From Verrucomicrobiota bacterium (GTDB taxonomy: Bacteria; Verrucomicrobiota; Kiritimatiellia; JAAZAB01): a DNA stretch of 39,045 bases. The stretch is taken from NCBI GenBank assembly GCA_018898455.1, contig JAHIJO010000155.1:1-39045 (forward strand). Reading direction: 5' to 3'. A program made the translations under genes and the position numbers. Numbering within the stretch: position 1 is the stretch's first letter; each line of letters starts with the position of its first letter. The notes beneath the pieces are model-generated. The model was not told the DNA's origin and did not search any database. It saw only the letters and a list, made by a program, of their open reading frames with translations. Positions 31,365 to 39,045 of this stretch are shown here, piece by piece.

Positions 31365-31975
31365 CCTGTCACTACTGTCCGGTTAAGAAACAGGCAACAT
31401 GCATTTGAGGCCTGTCATATCTATATGAAATGGGCATTATGACTTTTTTCGATTTCAATTCCAAAGTGCGTTATTTTCAGCTTTTCTCCTCTGATAAGCA
31501 AGGAGGGGAAAAGAATGAACAAAGGACGAACGGTGTTTGCGCAACTGACCTATCGGGAGAGCTTGCGCGATATCGACACCTGCATGAGGACCTTGGGGCA
31601 TCGCCTGTACCATGCCGGGATTCGGGAGCCAATGGCTCGAAGTACGTTGGCGGAGGCAAACGAGAAACGCCCGTAGCCGATCTTTGCCTGTCCTTGTTCC
31701 CCTGGGCGAAATTCCGACGACGCAAAGCGGCGGTCAAATTGCATACGTTGCTGAACCTTCATGGAAGCATTCCAACCCTTGTCATTATTACCTCCGGCAA
31801 GGTTCACGATGTCAACATCCTCGACGAATTGCCCATCGAAGCCGGGGCGTTCTACATCATGGATCGGGGATATCTGGACTTCAAGCGACTGTACCGTATC
31901 CATGGCCGCTCCAACCGGAAAACCCGCATACGATAGCACCGGTTCTTTCCCCACGGGTACATGCCTGGAAATGAT
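31365..31975 (+). pseudogene. IS4-family transposase relic
   Basis: Decayed insertion sequence. A likely left end is CACTACTGTCCGGTTAAGAA near 31371. A strong ribosome binding site (AAGGAGGGG) precedes ATG 31515, and MNKGRTVFAQLTYRESLRDI, then YHAGIREPMARSTLAEANEKRP, match the N-terminus of IS4 transposases. A stop occurs at 31674, and the frame continues shifted (LCLSLFPWAKFRRRKAAVKL, GKVHDVNILDELP, FYIMDRGYLDFKRLYRIH) up to about 31905. Internal parts are missing: about 40 residues between VFAQL and the second AQL, the block holding the first catalytic Asp, and everything after YRIH. No right inverted repeat is visible. It cannot make active transposase. Confidence 0.8.
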
Positions 31976-31981
31976 CCGGGC

Positions 31982-34261
31982 TTATTTTTCGGTCATGACC
32001 CAGACGCCGTCCCAGGGCGCTGGCGGCTGGGCCATAAGAGCGCGGCATTTACGGGCGTAGGCGGCGGCCGGCGGGTCATTTTCCCGGAGCGATTCAAAAC
32101 GGCGGAGCGCTTCTTCAAACTGGCCGGCGTAATATGCGGCCAGGCCTTGCGCAAACACCTCAAACTCTTTTTGCCGGGCAGTGAATTCTTCCGGGAGCAT
32201 TGGCTCAAACACGCGGACCGCCGTTTTGCGGCCGACAACCGCCACGCGCGAGATTTCACGGACCGCAAACTCGCCTGGGCGAAGCGCTTCGGCGTAGCCT
32301 GGTTCCGCGGCCAGGGTGCTGCGCGTGGTTTCGGAAATAAGGGTATAGGTGCCAAATTGCTTGTTGATGCCTTCCAGGCGCGAGGCCAGGTTGGCGGCGT
32401 CGCCGAGGATGGTGTAATTGAACCGGTTGTGCGAGCCCATGTTGCCGACGACCACCGCGCCGGTATTCAGCCCGATGCGCATGAACAGGTCCTTGCCCGT
32501 GCGCTCGCGCAAGGCGGGGCGCATGGCGGCCAGTTTGGCCTGACAGCGCAGGCCGGCGCGCACGGCGCGCACGGCATGATCGTCCTGGGCCAGGGGCGCG
32601 TTCCAGAAGGCAATAATGGCATCGCCTTCATATTTATCCACCGTGCCGCCTTCCTCCTGGATAATATCGGTCATGGCGGTGAGATAGTCGTTCAGGAGCG
32701 CGGTGAGCTCCTGCGGGTTCAAGCCCTCTGAAATCGTGGTGAAGCCCTGAAGATCGGAGAAGAATATGGAGAGTGTCCGCTGTTCTCCGCCGAGGGTGAG
32801 GCGTTCGGGATGCCGGGTGAGCTGATCAATGACTTCTTCGCTCAGGTACTGCTTGAAGGCGCCGCGGATGAACCGCTTCTGCTTGCCCTCGGTGGCGTAG
32901 TTGACCAGGACGGCGCCGACGAGCGCGAAGACCACGGCGGTCTCCTGGACCAGGAACGGCAGCCAGAATCCTTTCTGATAGGCCATGACACACAAAATCG
33001 CCGGGATGGGCAGGGTCAGGGCAAAGACCAGAACATTTTCCCGCGCATTCCGGCCCAGGCGGGTCAGGAGGCCGGCCAGCAGTCCCATGATGAGGACGCA
33101 CAGCAGGGTAAACTCGCGGGGCGCGTTGCGCATGAAGTCGTTGGAGAGCAGGTTATCCAGGGCGGTGGCAAAAATTTCCACGCCGGGATAGACCCTGCTG
33201 ATCGGCGTCGGGCGCAAATCCAGCAGGCCGGGCGCATTGCATCCCAGGAACACGTAACAGTCCTTGAAGGCGGCCGGGTTGGTGATGGTGGGCGTCTCAC
33301 CAGCTTGCAGGCGGAGTTCGGACTGGATCACGGCGGCGGCCGTGAACCGCTGGTGGGTACCGGCCGGCCCGCGGAAATTCAGCAGGGCCCGGCCGCGGCG
33401 ATCAATGGGAATGGAGTGAAGAATGGTTGATGTCCCGCTCGGAGCGGGATAAAGTTGATGGCTTGCCCCGCGTTGCGCGGGGTTGATGGCTAATGGGTAC
33501 CCGATGTTAAGCGTGCCGGGCGCGATGGAAAGCGGTTCCCCCGGGGCGGCCACCAGATATGCGGCCAGGCCCAGGCAGGGAACGGCTTTACCGTCGAACA
33601 CAGTGAACAATTCCAGCCGCCGGAAGATGGCATCGGGATCCGGCGTGGCATGCACGTTGCCGAGCAAATCCGCGTTGGTGGCGACTTCCGGAATAGGGAA
33701 GGTGGCGGTCGGCATGACCCGCCGTCCGCGCTTACCATCCGAGTCAGGCGCAACTGTCAAAATTAAATCAAATTTTGATTTTTCATCCGCCAGCCAGCGG
33801 TCCAATCCCCGAATTTCCGGGAACGGGAGGTTGGCCGGCCAGTTAGTGCTGGCGCCGTCCTTGCCCAGGAAGACCGTACCGACGAAGCCGGTGGTTTGGG
33901 CAATGGCCTCGCCGAACGTGCGATCATCCTCCACCCCCTCGCGCGAAGGTTCGGTATAGAGCATATCAAAGATGACCGCGCGTGCGCCCTGGCGCCGGCA
34001 GAAATCCAGGATAGGCTTGTAAAGCTCGCGCGGCCACGGCCAGCTGAGCGCCATTTCCTTCTTGGCCCAGTCGAGGCTGTATTGATCGATGAAGATCAGG
34101 CGGATCTTATCGGTGGCGGCGCCGGGTTTGGCCAGGCGCATCACGCGCCAATCCCACGTTTTGGCCTCAAACCTGGTTAGTGTGCCGCCGGCCCACAGCA
34201 GGAGGGCGATGGCCGAGGCCGCCAGACCGACGAGCAGACCCTGGAACAGTTTTTTCGGCAT
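31982..34261 (-). CDS. CHASE2-domain adenylate cyclase
   Basis: Membrane sensor cyclase (759 aa). After one membrane segment (about 8-26) an extracytoplasmic CHASE2 domain (about 35-375) starts with TWDWRVMRLA...IRLIFIDQYSLDWA. Three membrane segments (about 385-470) follow, then a class III cyclase domain: FFSDLQGFTTISE (metal Asp), KYEGDAIIAFW (second Asp and adenine-selecting Lys), GLNTGAVVVGNMGS and YTILGDAANLASRLE (adenine-selecting Asp, transition-state Asn and Arg). That residue set predicts cAMP production. A short helical TPR-like tail ends the protein (FAQGLAAYYAGQFEEALRRF). The CHASE2 part carries an insert near residue 265 made of two small palindromes. The gene stands alone; no cAMP receptor gene is nearby. 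Confidence 0.9.
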   Translation of the reverse strand: MPKKLFQGLLVGLAASAIALLLWAGGTLTRFEAKTWDWRVMRLAKPGAATDKIRLIFIDQYSLDWAKKEMALSWPWPRELYKPILDFCRRQGARAVIFDMLYTEPSREGVEDDRTFGEAIAQTTGFVGTVFLGKDGASTNWPANLPFPEIRGLDRWLADEKSKFDLILTVAPDSDGKRGRRVMPTATFPIPEVATNADLLGNVHATPDPDAIFRRLELFTVFDGKAVPCLGLAAYLVAAPGEPLSIAPGTLNIGYPLAINPAQRGASHQLYPAPSGTSTILHSIPIDRRGRALLNFRGPAGTHQRFTAAAVIQSELRLQAGETPTITNPAAFKDCYVFLGCNAPGLLDLRPTPISRVYPGVEIFATALDNLLSNDFMRNAPREFTLLCVLIMGLLAGLLTRLGRNARENVLVFALTLPIPAILCVMAYQKGFWLPFLVQETAVVFALVGAVLVNYATEGKQKRFIRGAFKQYLSEEVIDQLTRHPERLTLGGEQRTLSIFFSDLQGFTTISEGLNPQELTALLNDYLTAMTDIIQEEGGTVDKYEGDAIIAFWNAPLAQDDHAVRAVRAGLRCQAKLAAMRPALRERTGKDLFMRIGLNTGAVVVGNMGSHNRFNYTILGDAANLASRLEGINKQFGTYTLISETTRSTLAAEPGYAEALRPGEFAVREISRVAVVGRKTAVRVFEPMLPEEFTARQKEFEVFAQGLAAYYAGQFEEALRRFESLRENDPPAAAYARKCRALMAQPPAPWDGVWVMTEK
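33426..33490. repeat. Double palindrome repeat inside the CHASE2 coding region
   Basis: Hairpins TCCCGCT-CGG-AGCGGGA (33433-33449) and CCCCGCG-TTG-CGCGGGG (33466-33482), each with a 7-bp perfect stem and 3-nt loop. They are bracketed by three copies of GTTGATG (near 33425, 33454 and 33482). In protein they read as NPAQRGASHQLYPAPSGTST, out of character with the domain. Confidence 0.65.
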
Positions 34262-34344
34262 ATCGGATTGATGGCGTAATCGTCGAAGTCAAAAATGGTG
34301 TTGGACTTATTTTGCAGGCAGGGCGAATCATCCCCGGTTTATAG

Positions 34345-34556
34345 AAACATGTTGCAAATTTTTTTGTGATGCCAGCACGAATTTCATTTCGTCAATCGGC
34401 GACAACTTGAGTTTCCGGCATACGTTTTCCGGCAATAACGTGTAGGAAACGCCGCTCTCCACCAGGCAATCAACATCGACCGCTTCTCACTGTGACTTTT
34501 GTAAGGCCCCATAATAACTACGCAAGGGGAATGTCGATTGTTGTTTTTATGCCTCC
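34345..34556 (-). pseudogene. Frameshifted fragment of a clan AA aspartic protease
   Basis: On the minus strand one frame reads AVDVDCLVESGVSYTLLPEN followed by VCRKLKLSPIDEMKFVLAS (about 34482-34360), matching the retropepsin-like pattern VDSGAxxTLLPxxVCRKLGL. The active-site Asp is replaced by Glu. The upstream MG...TKVTVRS part is in other frames, so at least one or two frameshifts are present, and the C-terminal half is missing. No intact copy lies nearby. Confidence 0.55.
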
Positions 34557-34607
34557 TGTATATCAGCAAAAAGGATCTTACACAAGATGAATTTTACGCC
34601 CGGCGCA

Positions 34608-34953
34608 TCGTGCCATAGGCAGATCCGCCGCAGGGCCTGCCCTTGACAAGGCTCAAGGCTTCCGGGCAGGACTGGATCTCGTCAAAGAAAAGAAGCGTCT
34701 ACCCGGGGACAATCGGAGTTGAAAAGAAGGCAGCCAGTTTCTCGCAGAGACGCATGGGGTTGAGGGAATCCCTGAAAAAAACGCGGATATCCGGCTCTTC
34801 CTCGAAGTTGACCTCGATAAAACTGGCAAATGTCTTGGCAATCTCGCGAATTGAGTATGTCTTGCCAACCTGCCGTGCCCCCCTTACGAGAAGGACTTTC
34901 CGGTCTGGATTCTGCTTCCATTCCAGCAACTGCCGTTCGATGTTCCTTTTCAT
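34608..34953 (-). pseudogene. AAA_14/DUF4143-type ATPase, N-terminal fragment with nonsense codon
   Basis: Starts MKRNIERQLLEWKQNPDRKV, followed by Walker A VRGARQVGKTYS, typical for AAA_14 ATPases (usual length about 400-470 aa). A TAG at 34699-34701 interrupts the frame after IVPG, and the same frame then continues TLLFFDEIQSCPEAL, the Walker B region. The stop is therefore a point mutation in an otherwise continuous gene. About 10 codons further on the sequence enters a palindrome (CCTGCCC 34636-34642 / GGGCAGG 34664-34670), and the rest of the gene is lost. Confidence 0.75.
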
Positions 34954-35002
34954 AAAGCACTCCTGAGTAATGGCTGTTATTGCAAATACTCAAGGCTATA
35001 AG

Positions 35003-35140
35003 ACGGTATATTGGTGAATAAATCAAGGCAATTCGACCGGACCGTGCGCCGCCATAGAACAGGTGACGCCGGAGTTCCGGCCGTTCGAGGTGGTCTTGCC
35101 AGGCAACATTCTGCTTTGGTGTGAGCGTGAGCATCCACCA
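35003..35140 (-). pseudogene. Possible phage terminase large-subunit fragment
   Basis: A minus-strand frame reads MLTLTPKQNVAWQDHLERPE followed by HLFYGGARSGR, resembling the N-terminal LTPKQ...LLYGGSRSGKT segment of phage terminases, with the Walker Lys changed to Arg. Only about 45 residues remain, and no other phage gene is near, so this may be chance similarity. Confidence 0.3.
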
Positions 35141-35156
35141 ATAGCCGGAATGCCGT

Positions 35157-38100
35157 TTATTCCGACACCGGCTGGTAGCCGGGGCCGCCGAAGCGGGCGC
35201 CGGACCATTCGTAATCATGGCCGGACAGCCGGCCATACCACGCCCCACCCTGCTCGCTATAGACGCCCGGGTCCGCGCGGCCATCGCCATCGAAATCGCC
35301 CATAGCCGCCACATAGCCCAGTCCGCCCAGCTCGAAGATTGTTCCCAGGTAGTTGGCTGACGACAGCAGAACCAGCCATATCCCGTCGGCTTCCCGATAG
35401 ACCACGGGATCCGCCAACCCGTCGCCGTCGAAGTCTGCCGCACCTGCCCGGAAACCAAGGCCGCCGAAGTAACCATCAACCGGCGCATAGTTCTCACCCG
35501 ACAGCAGACCCGTCCAATGCCCATCCGACGCCCGATAGGCCATTTCGTCGGCCAGGCCATCCCCGTCATAATCCGCCATGACCGGCTCATAATCCGCTCC
35601 ACCCACCCAGGCCTCCCCCAACGCATAGTCTGAGGCGGACTTCAAGCCCGCCCAATAGCCCCACGCGGGACCATAAACCGCCGGATCGGATTTACTGTCG
35701 CCATCGTAATCCGCGGACACCGGCCGGAACCCGGAACCGCCGAATTCGCCGCTAAGCACCAGACCGTCACTGCTCTTAAGAATCCACCAGGTCCCGCTGG
35801 TTTCCTCGTAGAGCCCGTAGTCCAGCAGTCCGTCCCCATCATAATCGCCCGCCGCCGTCCAGTACCGGCCGGCGCCCGTTTCCGGCTCGATCCCGGTGGT
35901 GCCGTAGCCCCGTGTGCCGGAGAGGATAGCCGCCCAAACCCCTTTGTCAGCCCGGCACAAAGCCACGTCCGACTTACCGTCGCCGTCGTAATCGTTCAGC
36001 GACCGGCCCGGCGAATTCACGCCGGAGGCTCTCACCAGCACCGTTCCAGGACCGGTGGTCGTGTTATTCGTCAGATTCGGATCGTTCAGCGTGTTCATAT
36101 GCCGCACCGTGACCTTAACCTGTTGAACGCCGGAGAGATCCCCGCGCGCGATCAGACCGCGCTTCGCATAAGGAGTCAGGATTATCAATTCCTCCCCGCC
36201 CACGCTCAGTGTTAAGTTGCTCTGCGCCGATCCGATCCAGATGGAGGTCGCCGACCCAGGACCGGCTGCAGCGGGGCAACTGTAGCCGCGATCGCTGATC
36301 GCGGCTCCGGGGTCAGCGACCCCGGCTACAGCAGATACTATGTGGAAATCGAAGCCGATTGCCGCCGTATTCACGGCGTCAGGACCGTAGTTCAGCACCC
36401 GGCACGAGACCGTGCCGGCCGAAGATGCGTTGGTCATGTTCACCGGCAGGAACACCAGGTCGCTTGCGGCGATATCCGCTGTCCCGGTTGCCTGTTCCGG
36501 CGCCAGCGCGGCATAGCCCATGCCCACGTAACTCATCGGGCTGATCAAGGTCCCCGTTTTTGCCCGTACCCAGTAGTAGTAGGACAGGATGGGGGAAATG
36601 GCGTAGTCGTCGTAGATGTAGGTGGAGGATTGGATGAGTGGAATACTGGAATATTGGAATGATGGAATAATGGATGAATGGTCTTGCCCGGATTTTCCAC
36701 CGCTCACTGCTGACCGCTTCCCCCTGACCTCTGACCTCTGATCCCCGCCTGCATCGCTATGCGAAGCATTGCGGGCAGGTCTGAGGCTCTGCCCTTTCAG
36801 CGTGATCACCGGAACATCCGCGATCCGCGCCGCCGCGGCCGGATCATTCGTCTGACTGCGCCAGATTTCATAATCGGTGGCACCGGTTACGCCCTGCCAG
36901 GTGATCCGTATAAAGTTGGTATAGGTTCCTTCCGTGGCCGTCACGCCACGGGGCGTCCCGATATTGGTGGAGATTTGCAGATACACGCTCGCAAAGAGCG
37001 TTGTGTTTCCGCCGGTCACGAATTGGGATTGATTGCTCGGCGCCACGTAGTCGTTCATTGGCCCCCAGGTAATAACATAGGCGCCCGTGACCGCGCTCAC
37101 CGCCGCAAGATTGCCCGTGCCCGCAGTCTGGCCGGTGTAGCCCGCCGGTGCGGTCAATTGCCAGGAACCACCAGCAGGCGTTACGTTGACCGCCAGCCAG
37201 CCATCCTGCGCAGGCGGAACCGGCCCGGCCGTCACATCAAACGTATTGGTCACACTCGGCGCGGAATTCCAGTTCGTATCCCCCGCCTGGCTTGCCACGA
37301 TACTGACCGTGCCGCTTCCAGTGAAGGTCAGGTTAGTCAGACCGGCAATAATCCCGGGACCGGAGAGAACAATAAAATTAGTTACCGGCAGACCAGACGA
37401 TGCCTGGGCGAATAAACCAACCCTGTTAGTCATCTCCTGCGGCCCTGGGTTCGGGAAATTGATTATAGTCTGGTTGCCCTTGTTCATTACCAATGTTATC
37501 ACCAAATACTTTGAACTGTTCGTGATGTCGGCTGAACTTACCGTGTTGGTTGCGAAATTGGTTCCAGCATTGATTCCGGCCAGGTTGACCGATCCGGTGA
37601 TGACCATACCCGCCAAACCGTTCACGCTCCCAGTCATGGGCGTAGTTACCCACCAATCAGCAGCGCCAGAGGAATAGGTTGTCGTGTTTGTAAATTCAAG
37701 CCCCCGCTCGCCGCAGTTGGTTATCGTAAAAATCTGCTCTGCAGGATTTGCCCCGCTATACATACCGGTATAACTCAAACTGCCGATGGATAACGCCATT
37801 GCTGCCGCGGATACCGTTTGCGTCCCTGAATTCGCGCTTATTCCTGAGGCATTTTCAGAGCGCACCCGGTAAAAATACGCTACCCTTGTCGGCAGTCCCG
37901 TCACGTTATACGTCAGCGTCGCACCGACCATCCGGTTGCTGTATCCGGCCAGGTATGCGGCAAAGTCATTGGTTGGCGCCACGTCCAGCCAGTAATTCGT
38001 AGCACTTTCGGCGATAAGCCAATTTGCCCAAAAAGCGTTCACCGTTCCATTGCTTGCCGCCAATAGCGCGGGAGCATCCGGACACGTCAGCAACGAACTC

Positions 38101-39045
38101 TCTCCCGTAAAATTAGTTCCCGCTCCGTTCACCGCGTAGGCCAGGAAATAATTCGTCCGTCCGGCCGGCAGGTTGGTCACCAAGAAACTGAATACGCCAA
38201 CACCGAAGGTTCCGATCTCCGAATATTTGATCCCGTCAGCCAAAACCGACCCGGAATTCGTGCCCCAGCAAACGCCCCGTTCGGTTACCGGGTAGCCGTT
38301 CGTCACCGTGACGCTCCCGCCCAGATACGCCGTCGTCGCCATTATGTTGGACACCGTCGTTGCGCCCAGGGCAGGCGTACCGTTGATCGCCACGCTGATC
38401 GTTCCGGAGTTGCTGCTCGTCATCCCGGGATTCTGCGCGCGCACCCGGTAATAACAAGTATTCCCCATGCTTACGCCGGTTACCGTGCAGGAGAGAACAT
38501 TACCCGCCATAAAGTTGCTGAACCCGCCAAGATAACTCGAAAAGTCATTGGTGGACGCCACATCCACAAAGTAGTTCGTCGCCGTCGTCACAGCCGCCCA
38601 GTTGGCGATAAAATCACTGACGGTCGTAAACGTTGCCGCCTGGGCCACTGGCGCCGGAAGCAAGCTGATCGTCAACGTCCCGTTCGTGGATCCAGCATAC
38701 AGCGCTTCGTTCACTACACCGGTTACCGCGTACGTCCCCGCGTTCGTCGGCGCCCAGGCATGGCCGGCATAGGTGATATCCACGGCCTTACCCGACGGCA
38801 CCGTCGTCGCCGTCACCACCCGCGCGCTCCCATTATAAGTCTGCGTCAGATTATTGAGCGTCACCGTCGCCGGCGCCTTGGTTATATTGAACGTGTTGGT
38901 CACCGCCGGGGCAGAATTCCAGTTCGTGTCCCCGGCCTGGTCCGCCGTCACGCTCACCGTCCCCGAGTTGGTGAACGTCAGGTTCGTCAACCCGGAAATC
39001 TCGCCCGGACCGGAAATCACCGCAAAGTTGGTCACAGCCAGACCG
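35157..39045 (-). CDS. Giant secreted Fn3/MBG/VCBS-repeat surface protein (5' end beyond window)
   Basis: C-terminal 1295 residues of a larger protein; the frame is open through the right edge, and the codon at 39035 is an internal GTG. Order from the edge: an Ig-like repeat (TNFAVISGPGEISG...NWNSAPAVTNTF), an MBG-like domain (YNGSARVVTATTVPSGKAVD), several fibronectin type III-like domains, a BACON-like stretch (ITNCGERGLEFTNTTTY), a second copy of the Ig-like repeat, a cell-wall-type GxWQLTAPAGYTG domain, another Fn3, a CARDB-like domain (TADIAASDLVFLPVNMTNAS). It ends in six VCBS/FG-GAP repeats with DxDGDGxxD calcium motifs about 50 residues apart. No membrane anchor or sorting signal is seen at the C-terminus, which stops just where a further repeat would begin. 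Likely an adhesin or extracellular matrix protein. Two repeat-derived inserts lie inside it. Confidence 0.85.
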   Translation of the reverse strand, partial: GLAVTNFAVISGPGEISGLTNLTFTNSGTVSVTADQAGDTNWNSAPAVTNTFNITKAPATVTLNNLTQTYNGSARVVTATTVPSGKAVDITYAGHAWAPTNAGTYAVTGVVNEALYAGSTNGTLTISLLPAPVAQAATFTTVSDFIANWAAVTTATNYFVDVASTNDFSSYLGGFSNFMAGNVLSCTVTGVSMGNTCYYRVRAQNPGMTSSNSGTISVAINGTPALGATTVSNIMATTAYLGGSVTVTNGYPVTERGVCWGTNSGSVLADGIKYSEIGTFGVGVFSFLVTNLPAGRTNYFLAYAVNGAGTNFTGESSLLTCPDAPALLAASNGTVNAFWANWLIAESATNYWLDVAPTNDFAAYLAGYSNRMVGATLTYNVTGLPTRVAYFYRVRSENASGISANSGTQTVSAAAMALSIGSLSYTGMYSGANPAEQIFTITNCGERGLEFTNTTTYSSGAADWWVTTPMTGSVNGLAGMVITGSVNLAGINAGTNFATNTVSSADITNSSKYLVITLVMNKGNQTIINFPNPGPQEMTNRVGLFAQASSGLPVTNFIVLSGPGIIAGLTNLTFTGSGTVSIVASQAGDTNWNSAPSVTNTFDVTAGPVPPAQDGWLAVNVTPAGGSWQLTAPAGYTGQTAGTGNLAAVSAVTGAYVITWGPMNDYVAPSNQSQFVTGGNTTLFASVYLQISTNIGTPRGVTATEGTYTNFIRITWQGVTGATDYEIWRSQTNDPAAAARIADVPVITLKGQSLRPARNASHSDAGGDQRSEVRGKRSAVSGGKSGQDHSSIIPSFQYSSIPLIQSSTYIYDDYAISPILSYYYWVRAKTGTLISPMSYVGMGYAALAPEQATGTADIAASDLVFLPVNMTNASSAGTVSCRVLNYGPDAVNTAAIGFDFHIVSAVAGVADPGAAISDRGYSCPAAAGPGSATSIWIGSAQSNLTLSVGGEELIILTPYAKRGLIARGDLSGVQQVKVTVRHMNTLNDPNLTNNTTTGPGTVLVRASGVNSPGRSLNDYDGDGKSDVALCRADKGVWAAILSGTRGYGTTGIEPETGAGRYWTAAGDYDGDGLLDYGLYEETSGTWWILKSSDGLVLSGEFGGSGFRPVSADYDGDSKSDPAVYGPAWGYWAGLKSASDYALGEAWVGGADYEPVMADYDGDGLADEMAYRASDGHWTGLLSGENYAPVDGYFGGLGFRAGAADFDGDGLADPVVYREADGIWLVLLSSANYLGTIFELGGLGYVAAMGDFDGDGRADPGVYSEQGGAWYGRLSGHDYEWSGARFGGPGYQPVSE
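36280..36331. repeat. 52-bp three-way-junction palindrome inside the surface-protein gene
   Basis: CTGTAG (36280-36285) and CTACAG (36326-36331) enclose two perfect hairpins, CCGCGATC-GCT-GATCGCGG and CCGGGGTC-AGC-GACCCCGG, separated by CT. It is translated in frame as SAVAGVADPGAAISDRGYSC. Such clover-like units are usually intergenic. Confidence 0.8.
36628..36784. repeat. Composite repeat insert (TGGAATA-type, TGACCTC-type and palindrome) inside the surface-protein gene
   Basis: Three repeat types abut: a degenerate TGGAATA/TGGATGA array (36628-36681), a TGACCTC tandem (36725-36744), and a palindrome CCTGC...GCAGG (36748-36779). About 52 codons, in frame, split an Fn3-like domain between PVITLKGQSL and TYIYDDYAIS. 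Confidence 0.7.

Noticed and set aside
34682-35626. Minus-strand 314-codon open frame spanning the surface-protein end and the ATPase relic
   Set aside because: Its first two thirds lie out of frame within the VCBS repeats; only the short LTPKQ part resembles a protein family.
36628-36744. CRISPR array
   Set aside because: The short tandem units are degenerate and contiguous, without unique spacers or a constant repeat.

Overview
The window looks like a chromosomal contig from an uncultured, GC-rich (near 58-60% by eye), Gram-negative anaerobe. I infer, without a marker gene, a member of the PVC group (Kiritimatiellota, Lentisphaerota or Verrucomicrobiota). The grounds are a very large secreted Fn3/MBG-like/VCBS-repeat protein, a DUF2339-DUF3999 pair, many palindromic intergenic repeats that also sit inside reading frames, and oxygen-sensitive enzymes (three radical SAM proteins, a 2-hydroxyacyl-CoA dehydratase/activase pair, polyferredoxins). 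I saw no rRNA, tRNA or CRISPR array. The first 28 bases are a poly-C run, probably an assembly artefact.

Left part (117-4478): a DEDDh exonuclease, a membrane-anchored alpha/beta hydrolase and, on the minus strand, a sigma-54 activator followed by a serine/threonine kinase-like protein with an altered catalytic loop. The activator has a TTGACA/TATACA promoter placed so that its mRNA would be almost leaderless.

Middle left (4590-15718, all plus strand): a near-consensus -24/-12 promoter (4590-4606) faces away from the activator, with repeated TACATTAAAT boxes at enhancer distance. It is followed by a short secreted relic, a 4-TM protein, a secreted protein carrying an in-frame palindromic element, a double alpha/beta hydrolase, a coiled-coil zinc-ribbon membrane protein, a radical SAM-methyltransferase fusion, a HemN-like radical SAM protein, a third radical SAM protein and a membrane-tethered M28 peptidase. 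I read 1907-15718 as a candidate regulated modification system with unknown substrate; where the sigma-54 transcript ends is not known.

Middle right (15526-26677, minus strand): one tight operon, mostly with ATGA overlaps. In transcription order: a CBM9-like secreted protein, a membrane-anchored secreted protein, a polyferredoxin membrane protein, an HgdB/double-cubane-cluster-like protein, its HgdC-type ATPase activase, a WtpABC-like tungstate/molybdate transporter whose permease has an extra membrane half, a second polyferredoxin membrane protein and a membrane-anchored PQQ-type propeller. This looks like an envelope-linked, ATP-dependent low-potential reduction system, and I have not seen this combination described.

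Right part (27114-39045): a DUF2339 and DUF3999 pair, an IS4-family transposase relic, a CHASE2 adenylate cyclase, a small gene graveyard (clan AA protease, AAA_14 ATPase and possibly terminase fragments), and the C-terminal part of a giant surface protein that runs off the right edge. Palindromic repeats recur between and inside genes; several are translated in frame.
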